Assembly (NCBI GenBank): GCA_021604605.1
Contig: BQJH01000001.1
Location: 1 to 33,844, forward strand
Source: Hyphococcus sp.
GTDB lineage: Bacteria > Pseudomonadota > Alphaproteobacteria > Caulobacterales > Parvularculaceae
DNA: 33,844 bases
Reading direction: 5' to 3'
In this document: positions 7,844 through 15,995 of the stretch, one piece after another
Layout of the letters: the number at the start of each line of letters is the position of its first letter
How positions within the stretch are numbered: the stretch's first letter is position 1
Translations under genes and position numbers: made by a program
Notes under the pieces: generated by a model
What the model was told of the DNA's origin: nothing
Database searches by the model: none
What the model saw: only the letters and a program-made list of their open reading frames with translations

Positions 7844-8727
7844 CATTCAGCTTTCAAAGACTGATAGGCGGTCTTAACCGTGAACTCAGAATCCATGAAG
7901 CCTGATCCCCATTCTTCATCGAGATCGTCGAGCGGCCTGGCGGCAATCGCTTCGGCTTCACTGAGCCCTTCATCAATTTGGGCTTGCACACGCGAGCGCA
8001 CAGTTTTCAACATTGCGATGGAAGCATCCAATTCAACTTTGGATGATAAGGGGCCATGCCCGGGAATGATTTTTGTTTCATCGTCCGCGAGCGATGCAAC
8101 ATATTCCAGCGCTTGAATATAGCCGCTTAGCGAACCGCCGCTCTTGAGATCGATATAGGGATAGCCGCCGGAAAAGAAGACATCGCCCATGTGAATGACA
8201 TTGGCGTTTTTGAAGAAGACGATGGAATCCCCATCCGTATGGGCGTTCTCAGGGTGCTTCACATAGATTTCATGGCCATTTCGGTGAAATGTTGCGCTGT
8301 GTGAAAATGTGATTACCGGCAGGGCGTCAGGCGATGTGTTTTTAGCGTCGGATAGGCGTTTGTGAACATTGTCATGAGAAATAATATAAGCGCCGGATTT
8401 GCCGAGTGCTTCATTGCCGCCTGTGTGGTCTCCGTGGTGGTGGGTGTTCAATACAAACTCGACGGGTTTGTCGGTTAGTGCCGAGATCGCTGCCGCAATC
8501 TTATCACTTAACGGGGCGAATTGGTCATCAATGACAAAGGCGCCGTCATCGCCGATAGAAAGGCCGATATTTCCTCCGGCGCCTTCAAGCATGTAAATAT
8601 CGTCTGTCACTTGCGTCGTTTTAATTTCGACATTGGAATAGTCGCGCTGAGCCAGCGCCGGCCCATGGACAGCTGAAAACCCGAAAATGGTTGAAAGGAC
8701 GGTGGTGGTTAGAAACATCTTTTTCAT
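7843..8727 (-). CDS. Secreted metallo-beta-lactamase-fold hydrolase
   Basis: This 294-residue protein has a signal peptide (about residues 1-26, ending ALA before QRDYS), so it acts in the periplasm. The metal-binding motif HxHxDH is THHHGDH (H96, H98, D100, H101). Further ligand positions are the histidine of HTDGDSIVFF, the aspartate of GDVFFSGGYP, and the histidine of IIPGHGPLS. This layout fits the SoxH/quinoprotein-relay type of MBL hydrolases rather than classical resistance enzymes, and the substrate is unknown. The start ATG has AGGGG about 7 bases upstream. It stands alone, divergent from DAHP synthase. Confidence 0.87.
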   Translation of the reverse strand: MKKMFLTTTVLSTIFGFSAVHGPALAQRDYSNVEIKTTQVTDDIYMLEGAGGNIGLSIGDDGAFVIDDQFAPLSDKIAAAISALTDKPVEFVLNTHHHGDHTGGNEALGKSGAYIISHDNVHKRLSDAKNTSPDALPVITFSHSATFHRNGHEIYVKHPENAHTDGDSIVFFKNANVIHMGDVFFSGGYPYIDLKSGGSLSGYIQALEYVASLADDETKIIPGHGPLSSKVELDASIAMLKTVRSRVQAQIDEGLSEAEAIAARPLDDLDEEWGSGFMDSEFTVKTAYQSLKAE

Positions 8728-8880
8728 TGAAAACCCCTGAAAATAATAACGCTGAGTTAGGTATCAGCCGTCATCAGGCTTGAGAAGTCACGATTGCGAG
8801 GGCGCTATCCCGATGAAAGAGATTGTGTTGCAGTGCGGTGACAGGCGGGCTAAAGACGCTTGTTTGTTGGAGTTGAGAAC

Positions 8881-10239
8881 ATGACGTGGATGCCTGACAG
8901 CTGGCGATCAAAAGACGCCCGGCATATTCCTGAAGACTACCCAGATCCTGCCGCCCTGGCGGCGGTAGAGGGGGAATTGTCGGGGTATCCGCCTCTGGTT
9001 TTTGCCGGGGAAGTCAGGACATTGCGCGCCTCATTGGCTGATGTAGCGAACGGCAAAGCATTTTTGCTGCAAGGCGGTGATTGCGCTGAAAGCTTTAAAG
9101 AGTTTCACCCCGATAATATTCGCGACACGTTCCGCGTATTGCTGCAGATGTCGGTGGCTTTGACATTCGGCGCTGCGATGCCTGTCGTGAAAGTCGGCAG
9201 GATCGCCGGGCAATTTGCCAAGCCACGCAGTGCGCCAACCGAGACCAAAGACGGTGTTACCCTGCCAAGCTACCGTGGCGACAACATCAATGGAGCCGAG
9301 TTTACTGATGCTGTGCGGGCGCCAGACCCGCAGCGACTTTTAAAAGCCTATGGTCAGGCAGCGGCAACGCTCAATCTTATTCGTGCTTTCGCTACCGGTG
9401 GTTACGCGGATTTGCGCAATGTCCATCGTTGGAATCTGGAATTTGTTTCTGGCAACCGTCAGGAAGATCGCTATCAGGCGCTTGCTGATAAAATTTCTGA
9501 AGCAATAACTTTCATGGAAGCATGCGGTGTTGATGGTGGCGGCGTGCGCGCCATTCGCGAAGTCGAATTTTATACCAGTCACGAGGCGCTACTGCTTGGC
9601 TATGAAGCGGCGATGACCCGCGTCGATTCCACAACGGGCAAATGGTATGACACTTCAGCCCATATGGTTTGGATTGGTGATCGTACGCGCCAACCAGACG
9701 GTGCTCATGTTGAGTTTTGCCGTGGTATTGAAAATCCGATCGGCATAAAATGTGGTCCATCACTATCGCCGGATGAGTTGATCCGTTTGATCGACCTTAT
9801 CGACCCGAACAATGAGGCGGGCAGGGTTGTTCTTATCGCGCGGTTTGGCGCCGACGCTGCTGCTGACGGTCTTGCGCCGTTGATGGAAAAAGTAAAAGCG
9901 GAAGGCCGAACAGTCGTTTGGTCGTGTGACCCGATGCATGGCAATACGATAAAAACCGATGTTGGATTTAAGACCCGGCGTTTTGATGCGATCCTGTCTG
10001 AAGTGCGGACATTTATTGATGTCAGCCATGCGGTTGGCGTCCATCCGGGCGGTGTTCATTTTGAGATGACCGGGCAGAACGTCACAGAATGCCTTGGCGG
10101 CTCCCAGGAGATTTCCGAAGCCGATCTTTCATCACGCTATCACACACATTGCGATCCGCGCCTCAACGCCAATCAGGCGCTTGAATTGGCCTTTATCCTT
10201 GCTGACCGGTTTAAGGAAACGCGGGCCAACGGCGCGTAA
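8881..10239 (+). CDS. Class II 3-deoxy-7-phosphoheptulonate (DAHP) synthase
   Basis: The enzyme catalyses the first step of the shikimate pathway: phosphoenolpyruvate plus erythrose 4-phosphate gives DAHP. The roughly 452-residue length matches class II (plant/Mycobacterium-type, PF01474) enzymes rather than the 350-residue class I family. Visible class II blocks include FLLQGGDCAESFKEF with the metal-ligand cysteine, VKVGRIAGQFAKPRS, the RNVHRWNLEFV segment, the WSCDPMHGNT motif and HPGGVHFEMTGQNVTECLGG. I choose ATG 8881, preceded by GGAG at 8869-8872, rather than an upstream TTG at 8860. The stop codon lies inside a strong hairpin. Class II enzymes are common as the sole DAHP synthase in alphaproteobacteria. 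Confidence 0.95.
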   Translation: MTWMPDSWRSKDARHIPEDYPDPAALAAVEGELSGYPPLVFAGEVRTLRASLADVANGKAFLLQGGDCAESFKEFHPDNIRDTFRVLLQMSVALTFGAAMPVVKVGRIAGQFAKPRSAPTETKDGVTLPSYRGDNINGAEFTDAVRAPDPQRLLKAYGQAAATLNLIRAFATGGYADLRNVHRWNLEFVSGNRQEDRYQALADKISEAITFMEACGVDGGGVRAIREVEFYTSHEALLLGYEAAMTRVDSTTGKWYDTSAHMVWIGDRTRQPDGAHVEFCRGIENPIGIKCGPSLSPDELIRLIDLIDPNNEAGRVVLIARFGADAAADGLAPLMEKVKAEGRTVVWSCDPMHGNTIKTDVGFKTRRFDAILSEVRTFIDVSHAVGVHPGGVHFEMTGQNVTECLGGSQEISEADLSSRYHTHCDPRLNANQALELAFILADRFKETRANGA

Positions 10240-10269
10240 GGCGCAGCTTAACACCGCCTGACGCGCCGT
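10229..10269. terminator. Long hairpin spanning the DAHP synthase stop codon
   Basis: ACGGCGCGT (10229-10237) pairs perfectly with ACGCGCCGT (10261-10269). After a single A/G mismatch an inner AGGCG (10239-10243) pairs with CGCCT (10255-10259) around an 11-base loop. The resulting 14 paired bases are GC-rich, and the TAA stop at 10237-10239 sits in the 5' arm. No T-run follows, so this is not a classical terminator. It may stabilise the 3' end of the mRNA or aid rho-dependent termination. Confidence 0.5.
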
Positions 10270-10430
10270 TATGGCTCTAAGGTGCTGAAATACAAAGAAA
10301 CATTCTTTGACTGTTGGGCTTAGGCCGGGCGTTTCCCATGATGAGAGCAATGTGTATGGTCTCGTGAATTGGGACATATTGCTCAATCGCGAGTTTACCA
10401 ACCGCGAATTCAGACGGGGACGAGTTGCAA

Positions 10431-11369
10431 GTGAGTTCAAAACTGAAAATCGGCATCGCGGGAGCCGGCGTTTTTGGGTCGTATCATGCGGCCAAATATG
10501 TAAACCATGCTGAGGCTGATTTAGTTGGCGTCTTTGATCCCGATCAAAAGCGTGCAGAAGATTTTGCTCGAAAATTTAATGCATCAACTTACGTTGATTA
10601 CGCTGATTTTCTGGCCGCGGTAGATGCGGTGGTGATTGCCGCGCCGGCGAGCCAACATTTTCAGTTAGCCGAAGCGGCGCTTCATTCTGGCCGTCATGTC
10701 TTTGTTGAAAAACCGATTGCGCTTTCTGTTGAGGCGGCGGATACGCTGATTGCCATCGCAGATGAGGCTGGCCTTGTGTTGCAGGTTGGCCATCAGGAAC
10801 GTTACGTTTGTGATGCTGTTGGCTTGCTCGGAAGAGATAAGTCTCCGATTAAAATTGATTGCATCCGATACGTGCCTTTCTCGGGTCGCTGTGATGATGT
10901 TTCTGTGGCTTTTGATTTGATGGTGCATGATCTGGATATTATCCGCCAGCTGACAAAATCTGAAATCCGTGAGATTTCTGCTGAAGGCGATAGCGATAAA
11001 ATCAGGGCGGAATTCACCCTGGGCAACGATGCCTTGGTTAGTGTCCGCGCCGGGCGCCGGGCGGATCGGGCTGAGCGGCGGATGACACTCGTCTATGATG
11101 ACGGAGTTATTGATTTCGATTTTGCCAACAGGACATTCACCAATACGACGCCAATCGAGATGGGGAACGCGTTTGAGTCGGAACGGGCGCCGCTCGCCAT
11201 GCGTGACCCGTTAGAGCATGGCGCTGCGCTTTTTGTGAACGCCATCAATGCTGGCGAAACACCATTAGTGACCGGTCACGATGGTCGCGACGCCGTCGCC
11301 TGGGCATGCGCTATCGAAGATGCCGCCGGGCTTTCGTCAAGCGCAGTCTTAAAACAGATGCGTGCCTGA
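10431..11369 (+). CDS. Gfo/Idh/MocA-family oxidoreductase
   Basis: This protein of about 312 residues has an N-terminal NAD(P)-binding Rossmann fold (KIGIAGAGVFGSYHAAKY, GxGxxG) and the EKP motif in HVFVEKPIALSVEAAD, which holds the catalytic-site lysine of this family. HDLDI in the C-terminal part is the usual substrate-site segment. Members oxidise or reduce sugars, inositols and related compounds, and the substrate is not deducible. The GTG at 10431, preceded by a GGGGACGAG stretch with about 6-base spacing, fits better than the TTG at 10425. It sits between DAHP synthase and NAD synthetase, with its own leader of about 190 bp, so it is probably a separate unit from the aromatic gene. Confidence 0.88.
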   Translation: MSSKLKIGIAGAGVFGSYHAAKYVNHAEADLVGVFDPDQKRAEDFARKFNASTYVDYADFLAAVDAVVIAAPASQHFQLAEAALHSGRHVFVEKPIALSVEAADTLIAIADEAGLVLQVGHQERYVCDAVGLLGRDKSPIKIDCIRYVPFSGRCDDVSVAFDLMVHDLDIIRQLTKSEIREISAEGDSDKIRAEFTLGNDALVSVRAGRRADRAERRMTLVYDDGVIDFDFANRTFTNTTPIEMGNAFESERAPLAMRDPLEHGAALFVNAINAGETPLVTGHDGRDAVAWACAIEDAAGLSSSAVLKQMRA

Positions 11370-11396
11370 TAAGCGCAGTTTATTCAGCTTGATAAA

Positions 11397-11425
11397 TTGA
11401 CGCGCTCAAGAGGAATGCTTATCTG
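11397..11425 (+). promoter_or_regulatory. Candidate sigma-70 promoter for the NAD synthetase gene
   Basis: TTGACG (11397-11402; five of six consensus bases) is followed by 17 bases and TATCTG (11420-11425; three of six). It lies in the 100-bp gap before the gene, and transcription would begin near 11432. The -10 is poor, so this is tentative. Confidence 0.25.
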
Positions 11426-11469
11426 CGACTTGTGATCGTTTGTAATCAACAAGCATTGTCTGAGCATTC

Positions 11470-13131
11470 ATGACCAACACTCTTTCTATCGCGATCGCCC
11501 AAATTGCCCCGATTGTTGGCGACATTGAAGGCAATGTCGCAGCTATCCGTGAGGCAAGAGCAAAAGCGGGCGAAGCGGGCGCTGATCTGGTTGTTTTTTG
11601 CGAACTTGTTATCGCCGGATACCCTCCAGAGGATTTGGTTCAGAAGCCGGCTTTTCAGCGCGCCTGCAGGCAGGCTGTTGAGACGCTGGCGAAGGATACT
11701 GAAGATAACGGCCCGGCGATGATTGTCGGTGCGCCCTGGAAAGAGGGTGGCGCGCTTTATAATGGCGCTTTTCTTTTGAGTGACGGCGCTATTGCCGCAA
11801 TCCGCTTCAAAGTGCGGTTGCCCAACTATGGCGTTTTTGATGAGCCGCGCCGTTTTACGCCGGGGCCCGCTTATCCCGAGCCGATAGAATGGAATGGCGT
11901 TAAGCTCGGCTTGATGGTCTGTGAAGATATGTGGCTCCCGGGAGCAGGGGAAGCGCTCGCTACAGCGGGGGCGGAAATTTTCATCGTGCCGCACGGGTCT
12001 CCGTTCCGGGAAACAGCCATCGACGAGCGCGCCGCCGCCGCGCGTGACCGGGTGCGCGAGACATCTTTGCCGTTGGTTTTTGTGAACCAGCTTGCCGGTC
12101 AGGATGAAGTCTTGTTCGAGGGCGCGAGTTTTGTGATGAGCGCCGATGGTGACGTGCTTCATCGTGCGCCGCAGTTTCAAGAGGGCGTGTATTTAACAAA
12201 CTGGCAGCGCGAAGGCGCTGGTTGGTCTTGCCTTGAAGGGCCAATGTCAGCGTGGTGTGACGGCGAAGAGATGACCTATCGCGCTGTCACAATGGCGGTG
12301 CGCGACTATGTAAACAAGAACCGGTTTAAGGGCGTGGTTATCGGCCTGTCTGGCGGTGTGGATTCCGCGTTGACAGCCGCTATCGCCGTTGACGCTCTTG
12401 GCGCCGACAGAGTGCGCTGTGTGATGATGCCGTCGCGTTATACGTCACAAGAGAGCCTTGAAGACGCACAGGCCTGCGCCGATGCGTTAGGGGTTTCGTA
12501 TCGGTCGATCAACATTGAACCGGGGGTCAATGCGTTTGATGAAATGATGGGGCCGGTTTTTGACGGGCTGGAAAAGGATACAACTGAGGAAAACATACAA
12601 TCGCGCCTGCGCGGCGTGATCTTGATGGCGCTCTCCAACAAGTTTGGCGATATGGTGCTGACAACCGGCAATAAATCGGAAATGTCGGTTGGGTATGCAA
12701 CGCTCTATGGCGACATGAATGGCGGCTATAATCCGCTTAAAGATATTTATAAAATGGATGTATTTGCGTTGTGCCGCTGGCGCAATCTACATCATGCACC
12801 CGATCTTAAGGGGCCGGTTGGTGAGGTTATCCCTCAGCGGATTATCACCAAGCCGCCTTCCGCCGAGTTAAGAGAAGACCAGACCGATCAGGACAGCCTG
12901 CCGCCTTATGAAGTTCTTGACGCTATTCTGGAGCGTCTGGTTGAGAAAGAAATGGCGGTTCGTGAGATTGTCGAAGACGGCTATGATGAAACAACGGTGC
13001 GCCGCATTGAGCATTTGCTTTATATTGCTGAATATAAACGCCGTCAGGCCCCGCCAGGGCCCAAAGTAACAGCAGTGAATTTTGGACGCGATCGTCGGTA
13101 TCCGATCACCAATGGGTGGCGCGACAAATAA
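11470..13131 (+). CDS. nadE: Glutamine-dependent NAD(+) synthetase
   Basis: This 553-residue two-domain enzyme makes NAD from nicotinate adenine dinucleotide, ATP and glutamine. The N-terminal carbon-nitrogen hydrolase (glutaminase) domain has the catalytic triad E45 (FCELVIAGYPPEDL), K113 (RFKVRLPNYGVFDE) and C150 (LMVCEDMW). The C-terminal synthetase domain has the P-loop SGGVDS at 293-298 and TTGNKSEMSVGY further on. All key residues are present and the length is normal. The start ATG lacks a strong ribosome binding site. The stop is followed within 5 bp by a hairpin that serves the convergent gene and may act in both directions. Confidence 0.97.
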   Translation: MTNTLSIAIAQIAPIVGDIEGNVAAIREARAKAGEAGADLVVFCELVIAGYPPEDLVQKPAFQRACRQAVETLAKDTEDNGPAMIVGAPWKEGGALYNGAFLLSDGAIAAIRFKVRLPNYGVFDEPRRFTPGPAYPEPIEWNGVKLGLMVCEDMWLPGAGEALATAGAEIFIVPHGSPFRETAIDERAAAARDRVRETSLPLVFVNQLAGQDEVLFEGASFVMSADGDVLHRAPQFQEGVYLTNWQREGAGWSCLEGPMSAWCDGEEMTYRAVTMAVRDYVNKNRFKGVVIGLSGGVDSALTAAIAVDALGADRVRCVMMPSRYTSQESLEDAQACADALGVSYRSINIEPGVNAFDEMMGPVFDGLEKDTTEENIQSRLRGVILMALSNKFGDMVLTTGNKSEMSVGYATLYGDMNGGYNPLKDIYKMDVFALCRWRNLHHAPDLKGPVGEVIPQRIITKPPSAELREDQTDQDSLPPYEVLDAILERLVEKEMAVREIVEDGYDETTVRRIEHLLYIAEYKRRQAPPGPKVTAVNFGRDRRYPITNGWRDK

Positions 13132-13153
13132 AAAAGGCCGGGTTGCCCCGGCC
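13130..13153 (-). terminator. Rho-independent terminator for the VPLPA-CTERM gene
   Basis: GGCCGGG (13136-13142) pairs perfectly with CCCGGCC (13147-13153) around a 4-base loop, with six A on the left that read as a T-run on the minus strand. It lies 27 bp beyond the stop of the minus-strand gene at 13180. On the plus strand the hairpin also follows the nadE stop closely, without a T-run. Confidence 0.88.
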
Positions 13154-13179
13154 CTTCAAACTTGAATATTGTGCGATTG

Positions 13180-13866
13180 TTACGCTATGCGTTTTTGCTT
13201 GCGTGATGCGAAGCCAAGTCCCGCCATACCTGAAAGCAGAAGATAAAGGGCGCCTGGCAGCGGCACTTCCGGGGTCAACAGGTCTTGAGTGCGGCGAGCC
13301 GCGAAAACATCGAATGAGACCGGCAAATATTGACCGGACATTGCCATGGCCCACAAATTATTGGCTGCAGCGAGAACATCTGCGGAAATAAGTTCGAATA
13401 CACCGTCAGACAGATCGAATGATGAGGCGCCGTCCTCAACGATTTCCCACATGATCGCCTGCATAGCGGCGGCTGTTGTTGAGTTTTGCAGACCTGTCGT
13501 ATCCGTCATGAAGTTCCCATAAATGATGCCGATTTTGTTCTGATCCTCGGCATCCGGGAAATAATCGGTTCCTGCGACCCGCGTATGTTCGCGCGGCAAG
13601 CTCAAAAACTCATTGATCTGCAGGCAAAATGTCAGGAAATCGGTCCAGCCGTCTTCATTTGAGCCATATTGGAGGCTGAAAACACCGGCGCCGATATTCC
13701 GTGTGATGCCATTGATGTCTATCGTGATGGTCCGGCTAAGGCCTGTGGCGAAGACAGAACTGCCATTATCGGGGTTGTCCCGGACGGTAATTGGCGCGGC
13801 GTTAGCGATGGCCGGTAAAGCCAGAGCCATAGCAATGCCGGCAGCAAGTGTTGCAAAACGAGACAT
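13180..13866 (-). CDS. VPLPA-CTERM (PEP-CTERM-like) exported surface protein
   Basis: This 228-residue protein has an N-terminal Sec signal (cleavage after ANA, near residue 23) and a C-terminal tripartite sorting signal: VPLPGALYLLLSGMAGLGF followed by the basic tail ASRKQKRIA. This matches the VPLPA-CTERM class, a PEP-CTERM relative recognised by a dedicated exosortase, which cleaves the signal at the inner membrane before delivery to the surface or exopolysaccharide. The middle is a poorly conserved beta-rich region typical of such proteins; I recognise no catalytic motif. No exosortase is visible in the window. A good GAGGGA site supports the start. The gene is flanked by its own terminator and is divergent from gltX, so it is monocistronic. 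Confidence 0.85.
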   Translation of the reverse strand: MSRFATLAAGIAMALALPAIANAAPITVRDNPDNGSSVFATGLSRTITIDINGITRNIGAGVFSLQYGSNEDGWTDFLTFCLQINEFLSLPREHTRVAGTDYFPDAEDQNKIGIIYGNFMTDTTGLQNSTTAAAMQAIMWEIVEDGASSFDLSDGVFELISADVLAAANNLWAMAMSGQYLPVSFDVFAARRTQDLLTPEVPLPGALYLLLSGMAGLGFASRKQKRIA

Positions 13867-13996
13867 AATTCCCTCTTCAGTCGTTAAAAATCTATTACTG
13901 AAGGAGACTATTCAAATTCTGCGCCGCAAAAGCGGGTTTGACCCAGATGCAGGGAGCGGTTAATCCCTCGCGTCTTCTCGACACTTGGAAACCTAG

Positions 13997-15325
13997 ATGA
14001 CTGTCACTGTTAGATTCGCTCCATCGCCAACCGGCAAACTCCATGTCGGCAATGTGCGCGCTGCGCTCTGGAACTGGCTATTCGCCCGAAAAGAAAACGG
14101 CCGTTTTATTTTGCGGATCGATGATACAGATCAAGAGCGCTCAACCCAGGAATATGAAGAGGCGATCAAGGCTGATCTTGCTTGGTTGGGGCTGTCCTAT
14201 AATGATACAGTTAAGCAGTCAGACCGATTTGAGCGGTATGACGCCGCTCGCGACAAGCTGATTGCAGCAGGGTTGTTATATCCCTGTTATGAAAGTGCAG
14301 AGGAGCTTGATCGCAAACGTAAGCTACAACGGGCGCGCAGCCTGCCGCCGGTTTATGATCGTGCGGCGCTACAGCTTGGTGATGCAGAGCGAAAAGAACT
14401 TGAGGCAGCGGGGCGCAAACCGCATTGGCGGTTCAAACTGTCCCAAACGCCTGTGACCTGGACGGATCTGATCCGCGGGGAGACGAGTGTCGATACGGCG
14501 AGTGTCTCCGACCCGGTATTGATCCGTGAAGACGGCATGTATCTTTACACCTTGCCGAGTTGTGTCGATGATATTGATCTTGGCATTACCCACGTCATGC
14601 GCGGCGAAGATCATGTCACAAATACTGGTGTGCAGATCGAAATTTTCAAAGCCCTTGGCGGCACACCGCCGCAATTTGCTCACCATTCTCTTTTGGTCGG
14701 TGCTGATGGCGCGGGTCTTTCTAAAAGGCTCGGTTCACTTTCCATTGAAGCGATGAGAGAAGACGGTCTTGAGCCTGCAGCCATCACTGATCTGCTGGCC
14801 CGCTTGGGGACGGCTGACCCGGTTGAACCGGTGCATGATCTGGAACGGCTTGCGACAGGATTTGATTTTGATCGCGTTGGCCGGGCGCCTGCACGTTTTG
14901 ATGAAGCTGAACTGGAAGTGTTAAACGCGAAGATTTTGCATGAAACACCTTTCGTAGATGTGGCGGATCGCGTCTCAGAGTATGGCGCCGATGAGCAAAT
15001 CTGGAATGCGGTGCGCGGCAACATAACGCGTGTAAGTGATGTTGCTCATTGGATCGGTGTGATCCGTGGGGAAGTTGACCCCGTTATTGAAGACAAGTCG
15101 CTGACAGACGAAGCAGCCAAGATAATTCCTGACACAATGGATGACACCGCCTGGGCGACGCTCACCAATGCGTTAAAAGAAAAAACCGGCGCCAAAGGCA
15201 AAAACTTGTTTATGCCTTTGCGCCTTGCGCTGACGGGTGAAAAACGCGGCCCGGAGATGGCGGTGATGCTGCCTTTGATCGGCAGTGAAAAAGCACGCGC
15301 ACGGCTTCAGGGCATGCGCGCTTGA
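13997..15325 (+). CDS. gltX: Glutamyl-tRNA synthetase
   Basis: This 442-residue class I aminoacyl-tRNA synthetase has the HIGH signature as HVGN (residues 16-19, in PSPTGKLHVGN) and the KMSKS-like motif as LSKRLGS near residue 240. The FILRIDDTDQERS segment is typical of GluRS. It charges tRNA-Glu, and many alphaproteobacteria, which lack GlnRS, also use it or a paralogue to make Glu-tRNA-Gln. The length is slightly shorter than the usual 460-480 residues. Alphaproteobacteria often carry two GluRS copies, and which one this is cannot be told. It converges with the LOG-family gene 14 bp away. Confidence 0.95.
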   Translation: MTVTVRFAPSPTGKLHVGNVRAALWNWLFARKENGRFILRIDDTDQERSTQEYEEAIKADLAWLGLSYNDTVKQSDRFERYDAARDKLIAAGLLYPCYESAEELDRKRKLQRARSLPPVYDRAALQLGDAERKELEAAGRKPHWRFKLSQTPVTWTDLIRGETSVDTASVSDPVLIREDGMYLYTLPSCVDDIDLGITHVMRGEDHVTNTGVQIEIFKALGGTPPQFAHHSLLVGADGAGLSKRLGSLSIEAMREDGLEPAAITDLLARLGTADPVEPVHDLERLATGFDFDRVGRAPARFDEAELEVLNAKILHETPFVDVADRVSEYGADEQIWNAVRGNITRVSDVAHWIGVIRGEVDPVIEDKSLTDEAAKIIPDTMDDTAWATLTNALKEKTGAKGKNLFMPLRLALTGEKRGPEMAVMLPLIGSEKARARLQGMRA

Positions 15326-15331
15326 TGAGCA

Positions 15332-15349
15332 GGAAGCTTTTAAGCTTTC
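15332..15349. terminator. Short hairpin between convergent gltX and LOG genes
   Basis: GGAAGCT (15332-15338) and AGCTTTC (15343-15349) form a 7-bp stem with one G-T pair around a TTTA loop, with GCGCGC repeats on both outer sides (15316-15321 and 15350-15355) that could extend it. It covers the LOG stop codon. No T-run follows on either strand, so termination is uncertain. Confidence 0.3.
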
Positions 15350-15894
15350 GCGCGCAACATCATTTTTTCTGCAGCGGGAAAAACATCCTCAACGCTGTCG
15401 ACAAAAACCATATCGTTCAGGAGTTCAGGATCGGCGAAGCCTTGCGCTACGATATGCTCAAACAATTCTTTGAGCGGCGCCCAAAAGCCTTTGAGGTTGA
15501 GAACGATAATCGGCTTTTTGTGAAGGGCGAGGCGGGCCCATGAAAGAACTTCGATCAACTCTTCCAGCGTGCCAATGCCGCCAGGCAGCGTGAGGATCGC
15601 ATCGGATTCCTCAAACATCCGCATTTTGCGCTCGTGCATCGTATCAACGATCACATGATCAACGCCCTCAAGGATGCCTTCAAGCTCGACTAGAAAGTCG
15701 GGAATGACGCCAAAGACCGGGCCTCCTGCGTCACGAGCGGCGCCGGCGGTGGCGCCCATAAGGCCCATCTTGCCGCCGCCATAGACGATGCGGCAGTCCC
15801 GGCTTGCGGCTTCTTTCCCGATTGAGATGGCGGCTTCTTTGATGGCGGGGTCTTTTCCCGGACGGGACCCGCAGTAAACACATAATGATTTCAT
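15340..15894 (-). CDS. LOG-family nucleoside 5'-monophosphate phosphoribohydrolase
   Basis: This 184-residue protein of the Lonely Guy family (TIGR00730) begins MKSLCVYCGSRPGKDP and carries the diagnostic PGGIGTLEEL motif, preceded by MHERKMRMFEESDA with its conserved arginine and lysine. Family members cleave cytokinin riboside monophosphates or AMP-like nucleotides to the free base and ribose 5-phosphate, and bacterial roles are often unclear. I use the ATG at 15894 because family members start at this point; upstream ATGs at 15927 and 15981 would add a 10-30 residue tail with no family match. It is divergent from the LysM gene. Confidence 0.92.
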   Translation of the reverse strand: MKSLCVYCGSRPGKDPAIKEAAISIGKEAASRDCRIVYGGGKMGLMGATAGAARDAGGPVFGVIPDFLVELEGILEGVDHVIVDTMHERKMRMFEESDAILTLPGGIGTLEELIEVLSWARLALHKKPIIVLNLKGFWAPLKELFEHIVAQGFADPELLNDMVFVDSVEDVFPAAEKMMLRAKA

Positions 15895-15995
15895 GGCTTT
15901 ACACGTTTCTTTTTCTTGGGAGCGCATTGTACGCAGATTTTCTTGTGGGTAAAGTAAATATGCTGCGATAATATACGGCAAAGGGAGTTGCTTTT

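Noticed and set aside
7843..8727. Reading the MBL-fold protein as a class B3 carbapenemase
   Set aside because: The HxHxDH motif is shared by the whole superfamily; the remaining sequence looks like quinoprotein-relay/SoxH-type hydrolases.
10350..10400. Imperfect inverted repeat CTCGTGAATTGGG ... CTCAATCGCGAG before the Gfo/Idh/MocA gene
   Set aside because: It needs gaps to align and has no supporting promoter or regulator, so it is too weak to annotate as an operator.
11446..12180. Long minus-strand open frame (244 residues) opposite nadE
   Set aside because: It lies wholly antisense to the NAD synthetase frame with its full catalytic motifs; the translation is rich in R/H and has no recognisable domain.
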